Shown: positions 48,437-58,740, numbered from the stretch's first letter. The stretch is 64,000 bases of DNA from Kribbella sp. NBC_01245 (GCF_036226525.1 NZ_CP108487.1:3100001-3164000); one strand, 5' to 3'. The notes: generated by a model not told the origin, from the letters alone. Translations and numbers: made by a program.

Positions 48437-48680
48437 CGGCAGAACCTTCCGTGGTGAGTCGTTTTGGTCCTTCGACACACAGCACGGAAGGACTCCGCGA
48501 TTGGTTCAGATGTTTTCCAATTACTCTCCGTCTGGATACCTAGCCAGGCCCTGTCACTTACGGTGGCCGGAACGTTACTCCTGAGCGCCGACGGTTTCCG
48601 ATCCACCCGCGCGGGTTTCTCCACCCGGTCTCCACCCAGCGGCCGGTTCGGGCGGGCCGATCGGTTTCTAGGCTGTGCGC

Positions 48681-49817
48681 ATGAGGCAGACCCATACCGA
48701 GGCCGGCTGGATCGTCCGCGTCCTCACCACGGTCGTGGCGGTCGCCAGCTTGGCGCTGTCCGGCCCGGAGTGGTCTTGGCCGTGGGCGATCACCGGTATC
48801 AGCCTGGCCTGCTTCCTCGCGGCGATGGCCGTGCTGACCCGGCATCCCCGGTTCGCGCTGGCGGGGTTGGCGGCGAGCGGTCTGATCGCTGCCGTCGTGG
48901 TCGGGCTGCAGGTCTCCGGGGTGATGGTGCTGACCGCGCTCAGCATCGTGATGTTCGCGATCCACTATCCCCGCCGGATCTGGCCGATCGTCGCGTTCAG
49001 CACCTTGTGCGCTGCCGTACTGACCGCGTCCGCCGCGCTCTGGGACGAGCCGGGCCGCTGGCTGCTGGGCCTGTACGGCCTGATCGTCATCCTCGTTCTG
49101 CTCGGGCTCAACCGGCGCCAGTTCGAGGCCCAGACCCGGCAGACCGTTGAGCTGCTCGTCCAGACCCGGATGGCCCAGCAGGAACAGGCACGAGCGGCCG
49201 CCCTCGACGAGCGCGGCCGGATAGCCCGCGAGCTGCACGACGTACTGGCTCACGCTCTTGGTGCGCTCACTGTCCAGTTAGACGTGGCCGAGGCACTCCT
49301 GACCGAGCGGAACGATCCTGAGGCTGCACTAGAGCGTGTACGACGTTCCCGACGGCTTGCCGTGCAAGGGCTCGTCGAGGCGCGTAACGCCGTTGCAGCC
49401 CTGCGTGCCGACGTACCGGCTCTACCGGATGCACTGGCGGCACTGGTCGCGCAGCACCGGGTCAACCACGCTGTGCCGATTGAGCTTCACCAGAGCGGCA
49501 CACCTCGACCTGTTTCGTCAGGCGTCGCAGTCGCTCTACTCGGCGCGAGCCGCGAGGCCCTCACCAACGCGGCCAAACACGCCTCGGGCGCCCAGGTCGA
49601 CGTACGGCTCGATTATCTCGACGACAGGACTTCCGTGACGATCGAAGACTCAGGCCCGGCACAACAAGCTGAAACGGCTACAGCGGTACCAGGGTTCGGG
49701 CTGACCGGGATGCGCGAACGCCTCGCACTGGTTGGCGGGACGCTCGCTGCGGGACAAGCGCGGAGCGGGTGGAGAGTCGTCGCAGAGGTACCTGTGAGGA
49801 TGAACGGCGATGACTGA
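48681..49817 (+). CDS. NarL-type sensor histidine kinase
   Basis: A 378-residue kinase. Five to six membrane helices fill residues about 8-135, with no large sensor domain. The HisKA_3 dimerisation helix has RGRIARELHDVLAHALGALT, with phospho-acceptor His186. The HATPase region has REALTNAAKHASGA (N box) and PGFGLTGMRERL (G box). ATG 48681 is in frame with GTG 48675. It overlaps its response regulator by eight bases. The signal is unknown and probably sensed in the membrane. Confidence 0.9.
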   Translation: MRQTHTEAGWIVRVLTTVVAVASLALSGPEWSWPWAITGISLACFLAAMAVLTRHPRFALAGLAASGLIAAVVVGLQVSGVMVLTALSIVMFAIHYPRRIWPIVAFSTLCAAVLTASAALWDEPGRWLLGLYGLIVILVLLGLNRRQFEAQTRQTVELLVQTRMAQQEQARAAALDERGRIARELHDVLAHALGALTVQLDVAEALLTERNDPEAALERVRRSRRLAVQGLVEARNAVAALRADVPALPDALAALVAQHRVNHAVPIELHQSGTPRPVSSGVAVALLGASREALTNAAKHASGAQVDVRLDYLDDRTSVTIEDSGPAQQAETATAVPGFGLTGMRERLALVGGTLAAGQARSGWRVVAEVPVRMNGDD

Positions 49818-50448
49818 AATGGTGCGCGTAGTGGTGGCCGACGACCAGCAGATCGTGCGTGAGGGTCTAGTCGCGCTCCTCGGCATGATCGACGGCGTGG
49901 ACGTGGTCGGCGCTGCCGTCAACGGCGAAGAGGCCGTGAAGCTGGTCGCCGAGCGACGGCCCGACGTCGTACTGATGGATCTGCGCATGCCCGGCGTCGA
50001 CGGGATCGAGGCCACTCGCCGGATCACCGCTGGCCACCCGGACACGGCGGTGCTCGTGCTCACGACGTACGCCGATGACGAGTCGATCAGCGCCGCGCTC
50101 ACGGCCGGCGCGCGCGGTTACCTCACCAAGGACGCGGGCCGGGTCGAGATCGGCGCCGCCCTGCGTTCGACCGCGGCGGGCCAGGCCACCTTCGACCACG
50201 AGGTCTCCCGCCGTCTCATCGCCGGCCTCACCTCCCCCGGGCCCGTGCCGGGACGCGACGGCCTGACCGCGCGCGAGACCGAGGTGTTGGTGTTGATCGC
50301 GAAAGGCCTCAGCAATCCCGAGATCGCCGCGCGCCTGTTCATCACGGAGGCGACGGTCAAGACCCACATCAACAACACCTTCGCCAAGATCGGCGCCCGC
50401 CATCGCGCCGAGGCCGTCACCTACGCGTATCGCAACGGCCTTGCCTAG
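49810..50448 (+). CDS. NarL/LuxR-type response regulator
   Basis: A 212-residue partner of the preceding kinase. The receiver domain begins RVVVADDQQIVREGLVALL, with the phosphorylated Asp in DVVLMDLRMPG. The C-terminal LuxR HTH is LTARETEVLVLIAKGLSNPE followed by TEATVKTHINN. Its stop codon overlaps that of the convergent endonuclease-like gene by four bases. Targets are unknown. Confidence 0.92.
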   Translation: MTEMVRVVVADDQQIVREGLVALLGMIDGVDVVGAAVNGEEAVKLVAERRPDVVLMDLRMPGVDGIEATRRITAGHPDTAVLVLTTYADDESISAALTAGARGYLTKDAGRVEIGAALRSTAAGQATFDHEVSRRLIAGLTSPGPVPGRDGLTARETEVLVLIAKGLSNPEIAARLFITEATVKTHINNTFAKIGARHRAEAVTYAYRNGLA

Positions 50449-51452
50449 ATGCGGAGTTGGGCGATGATCGGGCGGTGGTCGCTGCCGGTGGCGGGTAGCA
50501 CCCAGGCTTTGGTGGGTACGACGCCGCGGACGAGGATGTGGTCGATCCGCGCCATCGGGAATTCGGCCGGCCAGGTGAACCCGAAGCCGTAACCCGCCGC
50601 GCCCTGCGCCGACCGCAGACCTGCGGTGATCGGGGCGAGACTGCGGTCGCCGACCGTACCGTTGAAGTCGCCCATCACGACCACGCCGGCGAGCTCCTCC
50701 TTCGAAATCGCCTGTCCCAGTTGACGAATCGTGTCGTTGCGCTGGTTCGACGTGAAGCCGCTGGTGCCGACGCGGACCGAGGCGAGGTGCGCGACGTACA
50801 CCGCGATGTCACCCTCCGGCGTACTCACCCTGGCCCGCAACGCGCGAGTCCAGGCGAAGCCGATGTCGACCGAACCGGTGTCCGCGATCGGATAGCGCGA
50901 CCAGAGCGCGACGGTGTCCCGCTGGGCGACGTGCTTGTACGTGCCACCGAGCTCGCGCTTGTACACCGGCAGATCCCGCGACGTGATCTCCTCCAGCGCC
51001 ACGATGTCGGCCCCGGCCGCGATGATCGAGCGAGCCGTCCCGGCTGGATCGGTGTTGGCCGCGTCGACGTTGTGGGTGAGCACGGTGACGTTGTGATCGC
51101 CGCCGCCCTTACCCGGAATCAGCGCGTTGCCGAAACTGCCGAGCCAGACGGCGAGCGCCACGACCACGGCGATCCCGGCGGTCGCGGACTTGCGGATCAG
51201 CGCCAGCACCGCGAGCACGGGGATCGCGGCACCGACCCAGGGCAGGAACGTGTCGACCAGGCTGCCGAGATTGCCGACGCTGTTGGGAATCTGCCGATGC
51301 AGCAATATCGGCAGGATGACCAGCACGGCCAGGAACGCGATGAACCAGCCCCGCCGCCATTTGCCCGATTTCGGGCTTGGCCGTCGCCCGCGGCTCCCGG
51401 CGGAGGCGAGGGTGGCGGTTGAGCTGTCAGGCGGTGCAGACCGATCGGACAT
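50445..51452 (-). CDS. Membrane-anchored endonuclease/exonuclease/phosphatase-family protein
   Basis: A 335-residue protein. Three hydrophobic helices near the N-terminus (GWFIAFLAVLVILPILL, WVGAAIPVLAVLALI, AGIAVVVALAVWLGSF) precede an EEP catalytic domain: HNVDAANTDP, ALEEITSRDLP (Glu), VVMGDFNGTVG (Asp, Asn) and GSDHRPI (Asp-His). Such proteins hydrolyse phosphodiesters in lipids, nucleic acids or sugars at the outer face of the membrane. The substrate is unknown. Confidence 0.85.
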   Translation of the reverse strand: MSDRSAPPDSSTATLASAGSRGRRPSPKSGKWRRGWFIAFLAVLVILPILLHRQIPNSVGNLGSLVDTFLPWVGAAIPVLAVLALIRKSATAGIAVVVALAVWLGSFGNALIPGKGGGDHNVTVLTHNVDAANTDPAGTARSIIAAGADIVALEEITSRDLPVYKRELGGTYKHVAQRDTVALWSRYPIADTGSVDIGFAWTRALRARVSTPEGDIAVYVAHLASVRVGTSGFTSNQRNDTIRQLGQAISKEELAGVVVMGDFNGTVGDRSLAPITAGLRSAQGAAGYGFGFTWPAEFPMARIDHILVRGVVPTKAWVLPATGSDHRPIIAQLRI

Positions 51453-51696
51453 GCAGCGATTCTTACCGACCGAACCGCCGCACCAAAGCCGCCAGCCCGT
51501 TAAGAGTCAGATAGACCGAGCGATCCGGCAAATCACTCCACCCTTTGACTACCTGCCCCCGCAACCACCCCTCCAAAAGTCGGGCTTCCACCACACACCT
51601 TCTGTCACGAGTGGTCGCGTCTGATCCACGCGGGCCGTCACAAACGGGGAGGCTGCCTTGTCCTTGCTGTGGAGAGTCCCTTCCTTGGAGGAATAC

Positions 51697-52089
51697 ATGA
51701 CACAGCTACCCCCAGGTGTTGAGGTGATCACGACCCTGCCGGAGGCGGCGGCCATGATCCCGGCCGGCGCCGAGGCCCGGACCATCCGGGTCACCCTGCC
51801 GCCCGGTAACCCCGGCGCGCCGCCGCATCGGCACCCCGGGCCGATCTTCGGCTACGTCGTCCAGGGCGAGATCCTCTTCGAGCTGGAGGGACAGGCACCG
51901 CGCGTGCTCAAGGCCGGTGACGCCGTGTTCGAGCCCGGCGGCGACGTGATCCACCTCCAGGGTGGCAACAACCTTCCGGACGCGCAGTCGCAGCTGGTGG
52001 TGACCATGTTCGCGCCGCCGGGTACCCCGATTCTGACCGTGGTCAGCGCGGAGGAGCTGGCAGAACGACGGCACCTACGGGTCAGCTAA
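51697..52089 (+). CDS. Cupin-domain protein
   Basis: A 130-residue single-domain cupin. The two motifs are PPHRHPGPIFGYVVQGEILF (metal His pair) and VFEPGGDVIHLQ (third His). GGAGG lies five bases before ATG 51697. Small cupins can be isomerases, dioxygenases or binding proteins; nothing nearby decides which. Confidence 0.85.
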   Translation: MTQLPPGVEVITTLPEAAAMIPAGAEARTIRVTLPPGNPGAPPHRHPGPIFGYVVQGEILFELEGQAPRVLKAGDAVFEPGGDVIHLQGGNNLPDAQSQLVVTMFAPPGTPILTVVSAEELAERRHLRVS

Positions 52090-52137
52090 CCAAGGCGCCG
52101 GCCGGGGCCTGGACCGGTGAGGGCGCAGAATCTCCGT

Positions 52138-52815
52138 ATGACCGCCACGTCACCACCCGATCCGGACGCGTTCGTCGTACGGCGCTCCGACCGTGCCGAG
52201 CTGAAGGCCGCGCTGAACCTCATCGCGGTCGTCGGTATCGCACTACTCGCCATCCTGCTGGTGATCGCCCTCTTCATCCGGCTGCGCGGCGGCTCGGGCA
52301 GCGCCCTGCTGGTGGGATTCTGGCAGTCGGTGGTCGGGCCGCTCACGATCGCGGCCGTCCTCGCCCTGTGCGGGTACTTCGCCTGGAACACCGCGAAGAA
52401 CGATCGCACCCAGGAGACCGACACGGACGGCGTCAACCTGGTCATCGATCACCACGGCCTCTACCTCGGCGGGCGCTGGCCGAAGGCAACGCCGTGGGCC
52501 GACATCCGCGAGGTCAGCCGCATCCTCCTGCCATCCAAGAACGCCGACGGCAGCGAGCGCTGGATCCCGCATCTCGTCGTCATCACCGTCGACCCGGACG
52601 ACGCGGGCGAACTACCCCCGAGCCCGGACGACTGGGGCCCGATCCGCCGCTGGCCCGGTTCCACCGAAAGCTTCGCCCGCCGTACGTCGTACCAGGACCT
52701 CGTCGACGCCATCCACCACGCCTCCCCCACCACCCTCGTCACCGACCGCGGCCGCCACGCCACAGCCAAACCCCAGCCGGAGCCGAAGCGCCGACCCAAA
52801 TCCAAGGGCGCCTAG
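52138..52815 (+). CDS. Hypothetical membrane protein
   Basis: A 225-residue protein with two close helices (LIAVVGIALLAILLVIALFI and VVGPLTIAAVLALCGYFAW) and a soluble C-terminal region with WPKATPWADIREVSRILLPS, resembling bacterial PH-like or YdbS-type domains. The tail is basic (KRRPKSKGA). Start ATG 52138; GTG 52117 is open too. The stop overlaps that of the convergent fucosidase gene. Function unknown. Confidence 0.65.
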   Translation: MTATSPPDPDAFVVRRSDRAELKAALNLIAVVGIALLAILLVIALFIRLRGGSGSALLVGFWQSVVGPLTIAAVLALCGYFAWNTAKNDRTQETDTDGVNLVIDHHGLYLGGRWPKATPWADIREVSRILLPSKNADGSERWIPHLVVITVDPDDAGELPPSPDDWGPIRRWPGSTESFARRTSYQDLVDAIHHASPTTLVTDRGRHATAKPQPEPKRRPKSKGA

Positions 52816-55088
52816 ATCGGTTTGGCCTGCCCCGCGGTGAGGTCTACCGCAGTGCGGGTGTTGTCGTAGAGCAGGACGTATTGGCCGTCGCGGTCGGCCG
52901 TCACCTGGCCTTTGGTGAGGCGGCCGTTGCGCCATTCCAGGTCGATCGTCAGGCCACCTCGGGCACGCAGACCGCGGACTGAGCCGTTGGGCCAATCGCT
53001 CGGCAATGCGGGTAGGAGGTGGATGTCGCCGGTGTGGCTTTGCAGGAGCATTTCGGCGATGCCGGCGGTGATGCCGAAGTTGGCGTCGATCTGGAAGATG
53101 TCGCCGTCGCGATGCAAGAGGTTGTCCGACACCAACCGCCCGAGATACTCCCGGACCACCCGGCCGGCGTTGTCTCCTTCCAGCAGGCGAGCCCAGAACG
53201 CGACGTACCACGCATGCGTCCAACCACCTGCGGGCGTTCCGAGCTCAGCCCGTACGGCGATCGTGGCGCGCGCCGCGGCGACCCACTCGGGCGTGGCGGC
53301 CGTGATCTCGGCGCCCGGGTGCAATCCGTAGAGGTGCGAGTGGTGCCGGTGATGGCGTTCGGACGGCGGCCAGTCGGTCGACCACTCCATGATCCGGCCG
53401 TCCGCGCCGATCGGGATCTCCGGCAACCGCGCCTCGCGCACCCGCTTGGCCAGATCGGCATCCCCGTCGACGATTTCGGTGGCCTCGAGGACGTTGGCGA
53501 AAAGCTCGCGGAACACCCAGATGTCGTACGTCGTGGTGATATCGACCGAAGCCTTCTCGCCGGTCGGGACGTAGAAGTGATGCTCCGGCGAAGTCGACGG
53601 CACGATCTGCGATTGCCCGCGCGAATCCTCCACCAGCATGGACAAGGCGAACTCCGCCGCACCTTTGAGCACCGGATACGCCTTGTCCCGCAGGAACTCC
53701 CGGTCGAGACTGAACCGGCAGTGGTCCATCAAATGCGCCGACAACCAGATCCCGCAGCTCGGCGCCATCGACCAGACCGGATCGTCACCACCCGCGCCGA
53801 CTGGCCAGGTCGCCATCCAGATGTCGGCGTTGTGGTGTGACACCCAACCGGGTGCTCCGTACAGATCGCGGGCCGTCGCGGCACCGGCCGTCGCAAGCGC
53901 CACGATGTTGTCGAACAACGGCTCGGCACAATCCGACAACCCGACCACCTCGGCGGCCCAGTAGTTCATCTGGGTGTTGATGTTGTTCGTCCAGTCGCTC
54001 GCCCACATCGGACGGCGATCCTCGTTCCAAATGCCCTGCAGGTTGGCCGCTTGCGTGCCCGGACGAGAGCTTGCCATCAGCAAGTACCGCCCGAAGTCGA
54101 AGGCCAATGCGGCCAACCCAGGATCGTTGCCCCCAGCACCAACCCGGCGAACCCGCTCGTCGGTCGGCAATGCCGTCAGCTCGTCCGGCGTCTCTAACGC
54201 CAACTCCACTCGATTAAACAACTCCCGATGATCCGCGACATGCCTGTCCCGCAAGCCTTCCCGTGCCAGCGCCGCCAACGTCCCGACGACCTCCGCGACC
54301 GCGACCGCTGGATCCGCGCCAGGCTTGGTGTCCCAAGACTCGAACGTCGTGGCACCTGCCAGTACGGCGGTGAGGCTGTCCGCGTTCCGCACCGTGATGC
54401 CGTCCGGCCCGGCGACGACCGTGCCACCGTCGACGTAAACCCTCAAGGCCACGCCGAAGCCGATGCCCCGGCCTTCGGCGTACCGGATCGGGTCCGGGCT
54501 CTCGCGGTACTCGATGGTGAGGTCCGCCGGGGCATGCCCGCGCATCGCCACGGTCGAGCCGTCGAGTTGTTCGTACCCGGCCGGGTGCTGGCTGACGAGT
54601 CCGAGCCGGGTGTTGATCGCACCGGGCGTATCGGCGCGGATGGTGCAGACCAGCACCTGGTCCGGCGCCGACACGTACATCTCCCGGTCGAACCTGACAC
54701 CACCCCTGGTATACCGCACCGACACGATCCCGTCCGCCAGGTCGAGCCGCCGTTCGTACTCCTTGAACGGCTGCTCTGAGACGAGATCAGTGATCTCCAA
54801 GTCACCCAACGGCTGGTACGACTCGACAAGCGGCCCCTGCAACTCCCGTGCCTTCGAGGACGCGGCCAGCCGATCACCGTCGACCAGCAACAGCCGCCGG
54901 ATCTCCGCCAACGTCGCCGGCCCATCGGTCACACCGAGAGCGGAAGGCCCATCGCCGGACCAGAGCTCGTCGAGGTTCAGGGCGATCCGTTCGGTCTCGA
55001 CCCGGCCGAACACCTTGGCGCCGAGCCGGCCGTTCCCGAGCGGCAGCGCCTCGAACCAGTCGGGAGCGGGCGCGGTATACCAAAGCAT
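52812..55088 (-). CDS. GH95-family glycoside hydrolase, probable alpha-L-fucosidase
   Basis: A 758-residue enzyme. The N-terminus LWYTAPAPDWFEALPLGNGR is the GH95 beginning, and the alpha/alpha barrel includes QGIWNEDRRPMWASDWTNNI and HNADIWMATWPVGAG, followed by GGWTHAWYVAFWARL. GH95 members remove alpha-1,2-linked fucose or act on related galactosides by inversion. No signal peptide is present, so it acts inside the cell on sugars brought in by the preceding importer. ATG 55088 directly follows the stop of the binding-protein gene. Confidence 0.9.
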   Translation of the reverse strand: MLWYTAPAPDWFEALPLGNGRLGAKVFGRVETERIALNLDELWSGDGPSALGVTDGPATLAEIRRLLLVDGDRLAASSKARELQGPLVESYQPLGDLEITDLVSEQPFKEYERRLDLADGIVSVRYTRGGVRFDREMYVSAPDQVLVCTIRADTPGAINTRLGLVSQHPAGYEQLDGSTVAMRGHAPADLTIEYRESPDPIRYAEGRGIGFGVALRVYVDGGTVVAGPDGITVRNADSLTAVLAGATTFESWDTKPGADPAVAVAEVVGTLAALAREGLRDRHVADHRELFNRVELALETPDELTALPTDERVRRVGAGGNDPGLAALAFDFGRYLLMASSRPGTQAANLQGIWNEDRRPMWASDWTNNINTQMNYWAAEVVGLSDCAEPLFDNIVALATAGAATARDLYGAPGWVSHHNADIWMATWPVGAGGDDPVWSMAPSCGIWLSAHLMDHCRFSLDREFLRDKAYPVLKGAAEFALSMLVEDSRGQSQIVPSTSPEHHFYVPTGEKASVDITTTYDIWVFRELFANVLEATEIVDGDADLAKRVREARLPEIPIGADGRIMEWSTDWPPSERHHRHHSHLYGLHPGAEITAATPEWVAAARATIAVRAELGTPAGGWTHAWYVAFWARLLEGDNAGRVVREYLGRLVSDNLLHRDGDIFQIDANFGITAGIAEMLLQSHTGDIHLLPALPSDWPNGSVRGLRARGGLTIDLEWRNGRLTKGQVTADRDGQYVLLYDNTRTAVDLTAGQAKPI

Positions 55089-56747
55089 CTACTTCCCGTT
55101 CTTGTACTTGTCGTACGCCTGCTGGTAGAGCTCGAGGTATCGCGGCATGCCCACACCCTCGAGACCCTTCACAAAGGCATCCCAGTCGGTGTCGAGGCTC
55201 TTCGACCCGGTGATCATGGCCAACTGGTTTTGCAGGACATAGCTGTCGAGGTTGGTCTGCAGCGTGGCCAGTTCCGCACCGAAGCTCGGGTCGATCCAGA
55301 CCGAGACGGTCGGGAAGAACTGCGCCTTGTCCTCATGCCCCTCGTACTGCTTGGTGGCCTGGAACAATCGGCGCTCGTAACCCGCCTCGGAGTAGATGTC
55401 GGTCGGCACCGCCTGGGCGTTCCGGTAGGCGAGCGTGTTGTTGTACTGCGCCAGCGCACCCCACGAGATGTTCTTCGGCGTCGTTGCACTAGGCAACGGC
55501 TTGTACGCCGCCTTGGCCTTGGCGTCGAGCGCGACGTCCTTCGGCCCGGGCTTCACCCAGCCGACACCCTCGGGCCCCATCGTGGCGATGCGCTGACCCT
55601 CGTCGGTGTAGATGTAGTCGAGCATCTTGATCGCGGCGATCTGTGCCTCCTTGCTGGCCTTGTTCGTCAGCATGAAGGTGAAGCTGATCGACGTCGGGTA
55701 CTGCAGGCCGGTGTAGCTCTTGCCAGTCGGCCCGGTCAGCGGCGGCACCGAGTCGTACTGCTTGTCCCGGCCGTCCTTCGAGTCGAGCGTCACGAAGATG
55801 CCCGGGTGCAGGACCGGTACTGAACCCAGTTGCACCGCCTTCGGGTTGTCACCGATGGCCCGCAGCGCGTCCGAGCTCTGGGTGAACGACGCCTTGTCGA
55901 TCAGGCCTTCCGCCACCAGCGAGTTGATGTACTTCAGGCCTTCGCGCCACTCCGGCTTGTCGATCGGGGTGACCACCTTGTCGCCGTTCAGCGTGAGCAG
56001 ACCGCGGGTGCCGTTGTTCGAGCCGACCGGGTCATACGCGAACGCCCCCATCAGGTACGCGATCAGGCTGCTGTCGCGGGCGTCGGTCGACATCGGGATC
56101 TCGTCGGCCTTGCCGTTGCCGTTCGGGTCTTGCGTCTTGAAAGCCTTGAGGACCGTCCTGAGCTCTTCGGTCGTCTTCGGCTGCTGCAGACCCAGCTTCT
56201 TCAACCAGGTGCTGTTCATCCACAGCTTGTCCGGGTAGGTGCAGTGGTAGCAGTCGGCCCACTGCGGCATCGCGTAGATGTGACCGTCGGGCGCGGTCGC
56301 CATCTCCTTCAGCGTCTTGTTGGAGTCGAGCGCCTTCTGGATATTCGGCGCGTTCTCCTTGATCAGGTTCTCGATCGGCAACGCCACACCCTGGGTGCCG
56401 AGCTTGAGCACCTCTGCCTGGGTAAAGCCGTCCACCCACGGGATCAGCATGTACAGGTCCGGGTAGTCGCCACTGGCCAGCGAGATCTGGCGCTTCTCCT
56501 TCGCCGCGGCCGCGTCGAAGGTGGTGCTCTGAAACCGGAAGTCGATCTTGAACTTGTCGCTCATCAACTTCGAGATGCTGTTGGTCGCGAGATTGGTATC
56601 CGGGTCGGCCGGCGAGAGCGTGTCGATGATGACCTTGTCGCCATTCATCTCCGCCTTCGCGCCGTCCTCGTCGCTCGAGCTACAACCCGCGACAGCCAGT
56701 GCGGTGGCCGCCACCAGAGCGGTCACGCGGCTTGTGATGGAACGCAT
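55089..56747 (-). CDS. Carbohydrate ABC transporter lipoprotein (extracellular solute-binding, family 1)
   Basis: A 552-residue binding protein. The lipobox LAVAGC lies near residue 22 after a hydrophobic leader (MRSITSRVTALVAATALAVAG). Length and words such as YPDLYMLIPWVDGFTQAEVL fit the LplA-type large binding proteins that serve the LplB/YtcP permeases. The ligand is probably an oligosaccharide cleaved by the adjoining GH95 enzyme. It is the third gene of the operon. Confidence 0.88.
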   Translation of the reverse strand: MRSITSRVTALVAATALAVAGCSSSDEDGAKAEMNGDKVIIDTLSPADPDTNLATNSISKLMSDKFKIDFRFQSTTFDAAAAKEKRQISLASGDYPDLYMLIPWVDGFTQAEVLKLGTQGVALPIENLIKENAPNIQKALDSNKTLKEMATAPDGHIYAMPQWADCYHCTYPDKLWMNSTWLKKLGLQQPKTTEELRTVLKAFKTQDPNGNGKADEIPMSTDARDSSLIAYLMGAFAYDPVGSNNGTRGLLTLNGDKVVTPIDKPEWREGLKYINSLVAEGLIDKASFTQSSDALRAIGDNPKAVQLGSVPVLHPGIFVTLDSKDGRDKQYDSVPPLTGPTGKSYTGLQYPTSISFTFMLTNKASKEAQIAAIKMLDYIYTDEGQRIATMGPEGVGWVKPGPKDVALDAKAKAAYKPLPSATTPKNISWGALAQYNNTLAYRNAQAVPTDIYSEAGYERRLFQATKQYEGHEDKAQFFPTVSVWIDPSFGAELATLQTNLDSYVLQNQLAMITGSKSLDTDWDAFVKGLEGVGMPRYLELYQQAYDKYKNGK

Positions 56748-56777
56748 GGTGCTTCCCTTCCTAAAAGATTGAGGTGT

Positions 56778-57710
56778 TCAGCCTTTGACCGCGCCGACCA
56801 TCACGCCCTTGGTGAAGTGGCGGGCGATGAACGGGTAGATCAGCAGTACGGGCACACTCGAGACGACGATGAGCGCGTACTTGAGGACGTTGGCCAGCTG
56901 TCGTTGTTCGAGCTGCTGGGCCAAGTCGGTGGAGCCGCCGTTGGTCGTGTTCAGGATGAGCATGTTCCGGAGCACGATCTGCAGCGGGAAGAGATCCGGG
57001 TCCTTCAGATAGACCAGGGCGTCGAAGTACGAGTTCCACTGGAAGATCGCGTACATCAGTGCGATCACCGCCAGCATCGGCTTGGACAACGGCAACACCA
57101 CGGACCACAGGAACCGCAGATCGCTCGCGCCATCCAGGGTGGCCGCCTCGTACAACTCGTCGGGAATCGTGTGCACGAAGAACGTCCGGGCGATGATCAC
57201 CTGCCAGACGCCGATCGCGCTCGGCAGCAGCAGCGCCCAACGGGTGTTCAGCAGGCCGAGATCCTGCACCACCATGTACGTCGGAATCAGGCCGCCGGAG
57301 AACAACATGGTGAAGATCAGACCGGTCATGATCACGTTGCGGCCGAAGAATCCCTTGCGGGACAAGGGATACGCGATCGCCACGGTCAGGGTGACGCTGA
57401 TCAGGGTGCCGCCGATGGCGTAGATCAAGGAGTTGAAGTAGCCCCGCAACACCTGCGGATTGCTCAACGCCACTTCGTAGGCCCGCAGCGAGAACTCGAC
57501 CGGCCAGAACAGCACCCGGCCGGAGCTCACCGCGTTCGCACTGCTGAACGAGCTGGCCACGATGTAGACCAACGGCATCAGGACGACCGCGAGCACCACC
57601 ACCAGCATGACCGTGATGACCACCAGGAACACCCGGTCACTGAACGGCTCGCTGATCTTCTTCCCCGGAGCATCCTTAACAGAACGGCGGAAAATCGTAA
57701 GCGTGCTCAT
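56778..57710 (-). CDS. Carbohydrate ABC permease, MalG/YtcP type
   Basis: A 310-residue permease with six membrane helices. The coupling motif is DELYEAATLDGASDLRFLWS (EAA loop), and the C-terminus VMVGAVKG is the family's mark. ATG 57710 overlaps the stop of the upstream permease as ATGA. It pairs with that LplB-type permease to form the channel. No ATPase gene is in the operon, so a shared MsmK-type ATPase is expected. Confidence 0.92.
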   Translation of the reverse strand: MSTLTIFRRSVKDAPGKKISEPFSDRVFLVVITVMLVVVLAVVLMPLVYIVASSFSSANAVSSGRVLFWPVEFSLRAYEVALSNPQVLRGYFNSLIYAIGGTLISVTLTVAIAYPLSRKGFFGRNVIMTGLIFTMLFSGGLIPTYMVVQDLGLLNTRWALLLPSAIGVWQVIIARTFFVHTIPDELYEAATLDGASDLRFLWSVVLPLSKPMLAVIALMYAIFQWNSYFDALVYLKDPDLFPLQIVLRNMLILNTTNGGSTDLAQQLEQRQLANVLKYALIVVSSVPVLLIYPFIARHFTKGVMVGAVKG

Positions 57711-58723
57711 CCCCACAACCCGTTCCCGGTGATCCGCTTGGCGACGAAGTTGACGAACAGGAGCAGCACGAGATTGACCACGGAGTTGAACAAGCCGATC
57801 GCCGTCGCCATGCTGAAGTCGGCGTTGATCAGACCGGTCTTGTAGACGTACGTCGCGATGATCTCGGACTGGGCGAGGTTCAGCTGGTTCTGCAGCAGGA
57901 AGGCCTTCTCGAAACCGATCGCCATCATGTTGCCGACGCCCAGCACGAGAATGATCACCGCCGTCGGCATGATGCCGGGCAGATCGACGTGCCGGATCCG
58001 CTGCAACCGGCTCGCGCCGTCGATCTTGGCCGACTCGTGCAGCGCGGGATCGATCCCGGCCAGCGCGGCCATGTAGATCACGGCCGAATAGCCGGTGGTC
58101 TGCCAGACGTCGGACCAGACGTAGATATGGCGGAAGTAGTCCGGATCACCGAGGAAGTCGATCGCCGGTACGCCGAACAGGCCGAGACCGTCGTTCACGA
58201 TGCCGAGTCGCGGCGACAGCATCAGCAGCGTCATCGAGACGACCACGACGGTCGAGATGAAGTACGGCGCGTAGGTGACCAGCTGCAGCGTCTTCTTGAA
58301 GAAGCCGTGCCGGATCTCGTTCAGCGCGATGGCCAGCAGGATCGGGATCGGGAAGCTCGCCAGCACCAGGTAGAACGCCAGGATGAAGGTGTTCTTCAGC
58401 AGCGTGCCGAACATCGGATTGCCGAAGAACAGCTCGAAGTTCTTCAGCCCGACCCAGTCGCTGCCCCACGGGCCCTTCATCACGTTGTAGCTCTTGAACG
58501 CGATCACGGCGTTGCTGATCGGGATGTACTTGAAGATGACGAAATACGCGACCGGGATGATCACCAGCAGGTAGAGCTGCCAGTGCCGTTGCCAGGCCCG
58601 CTTCGCCTGCACACGCCTGCTCTGCTTGGGCGTCTTCGTTCGCTTCGACAGGCCGGCTCTCGGTCGGGTATCGGCTACCACGACCGGTGGCGGCACCGGC
58701 TGCACTTCGATGGTTCCACTCAC
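57707..58723 (-). CDS. Carbohydrate ABC permease, LplB type
   Basis: A 338-residue permease. A basic cytoplasmic tail is followed by helix 1 (LYLLVIIPVAYFVIFKYIPI). WVGLKNFELFF and the EAA motif DPALHESAKIDGASRLQRIR are typical of the LplB/COG4209 family, used for polysaccharide fragments. GTG 58723 has GGAG six bases upstream; the frame is open far upstream but is not family-like. It is the first gene of the importer-fucosidase operon. Confidence 0.92.
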   Translation of the reverse strand: MSGTIEVQPVPPPVVVADTRPRAGLSKRTKTPKQSRRVQAKRAWQRHWQLYLLVIIPVAYFVIFKYIPISNAVIAFKSYNVMKGPWGSDWVGLKNFELFFGNPMFGTLLKNTFILAFYLVLASFPIPILLAIALNEIRHGFFKKTLQLVTYAPYFISTVVVVSMTLLMLSPRLGIVNDGLGLFGVPAIDFLGDPDYFRHIYVWSDVWQTTGYSAVIYMAALAGIDPALHESAKIDGASRLQRIRHVDLPGIMPTAVIILVLGVGNMMAIGFEKAFLLQNQLNLAQSEIIATYVYKTGLINADFSMATAIGLFNSVVNLVLLLFVNFVAKRITGNGLWG

Positions 58724-58740
58724 ACAGCACTCCGTCCGGG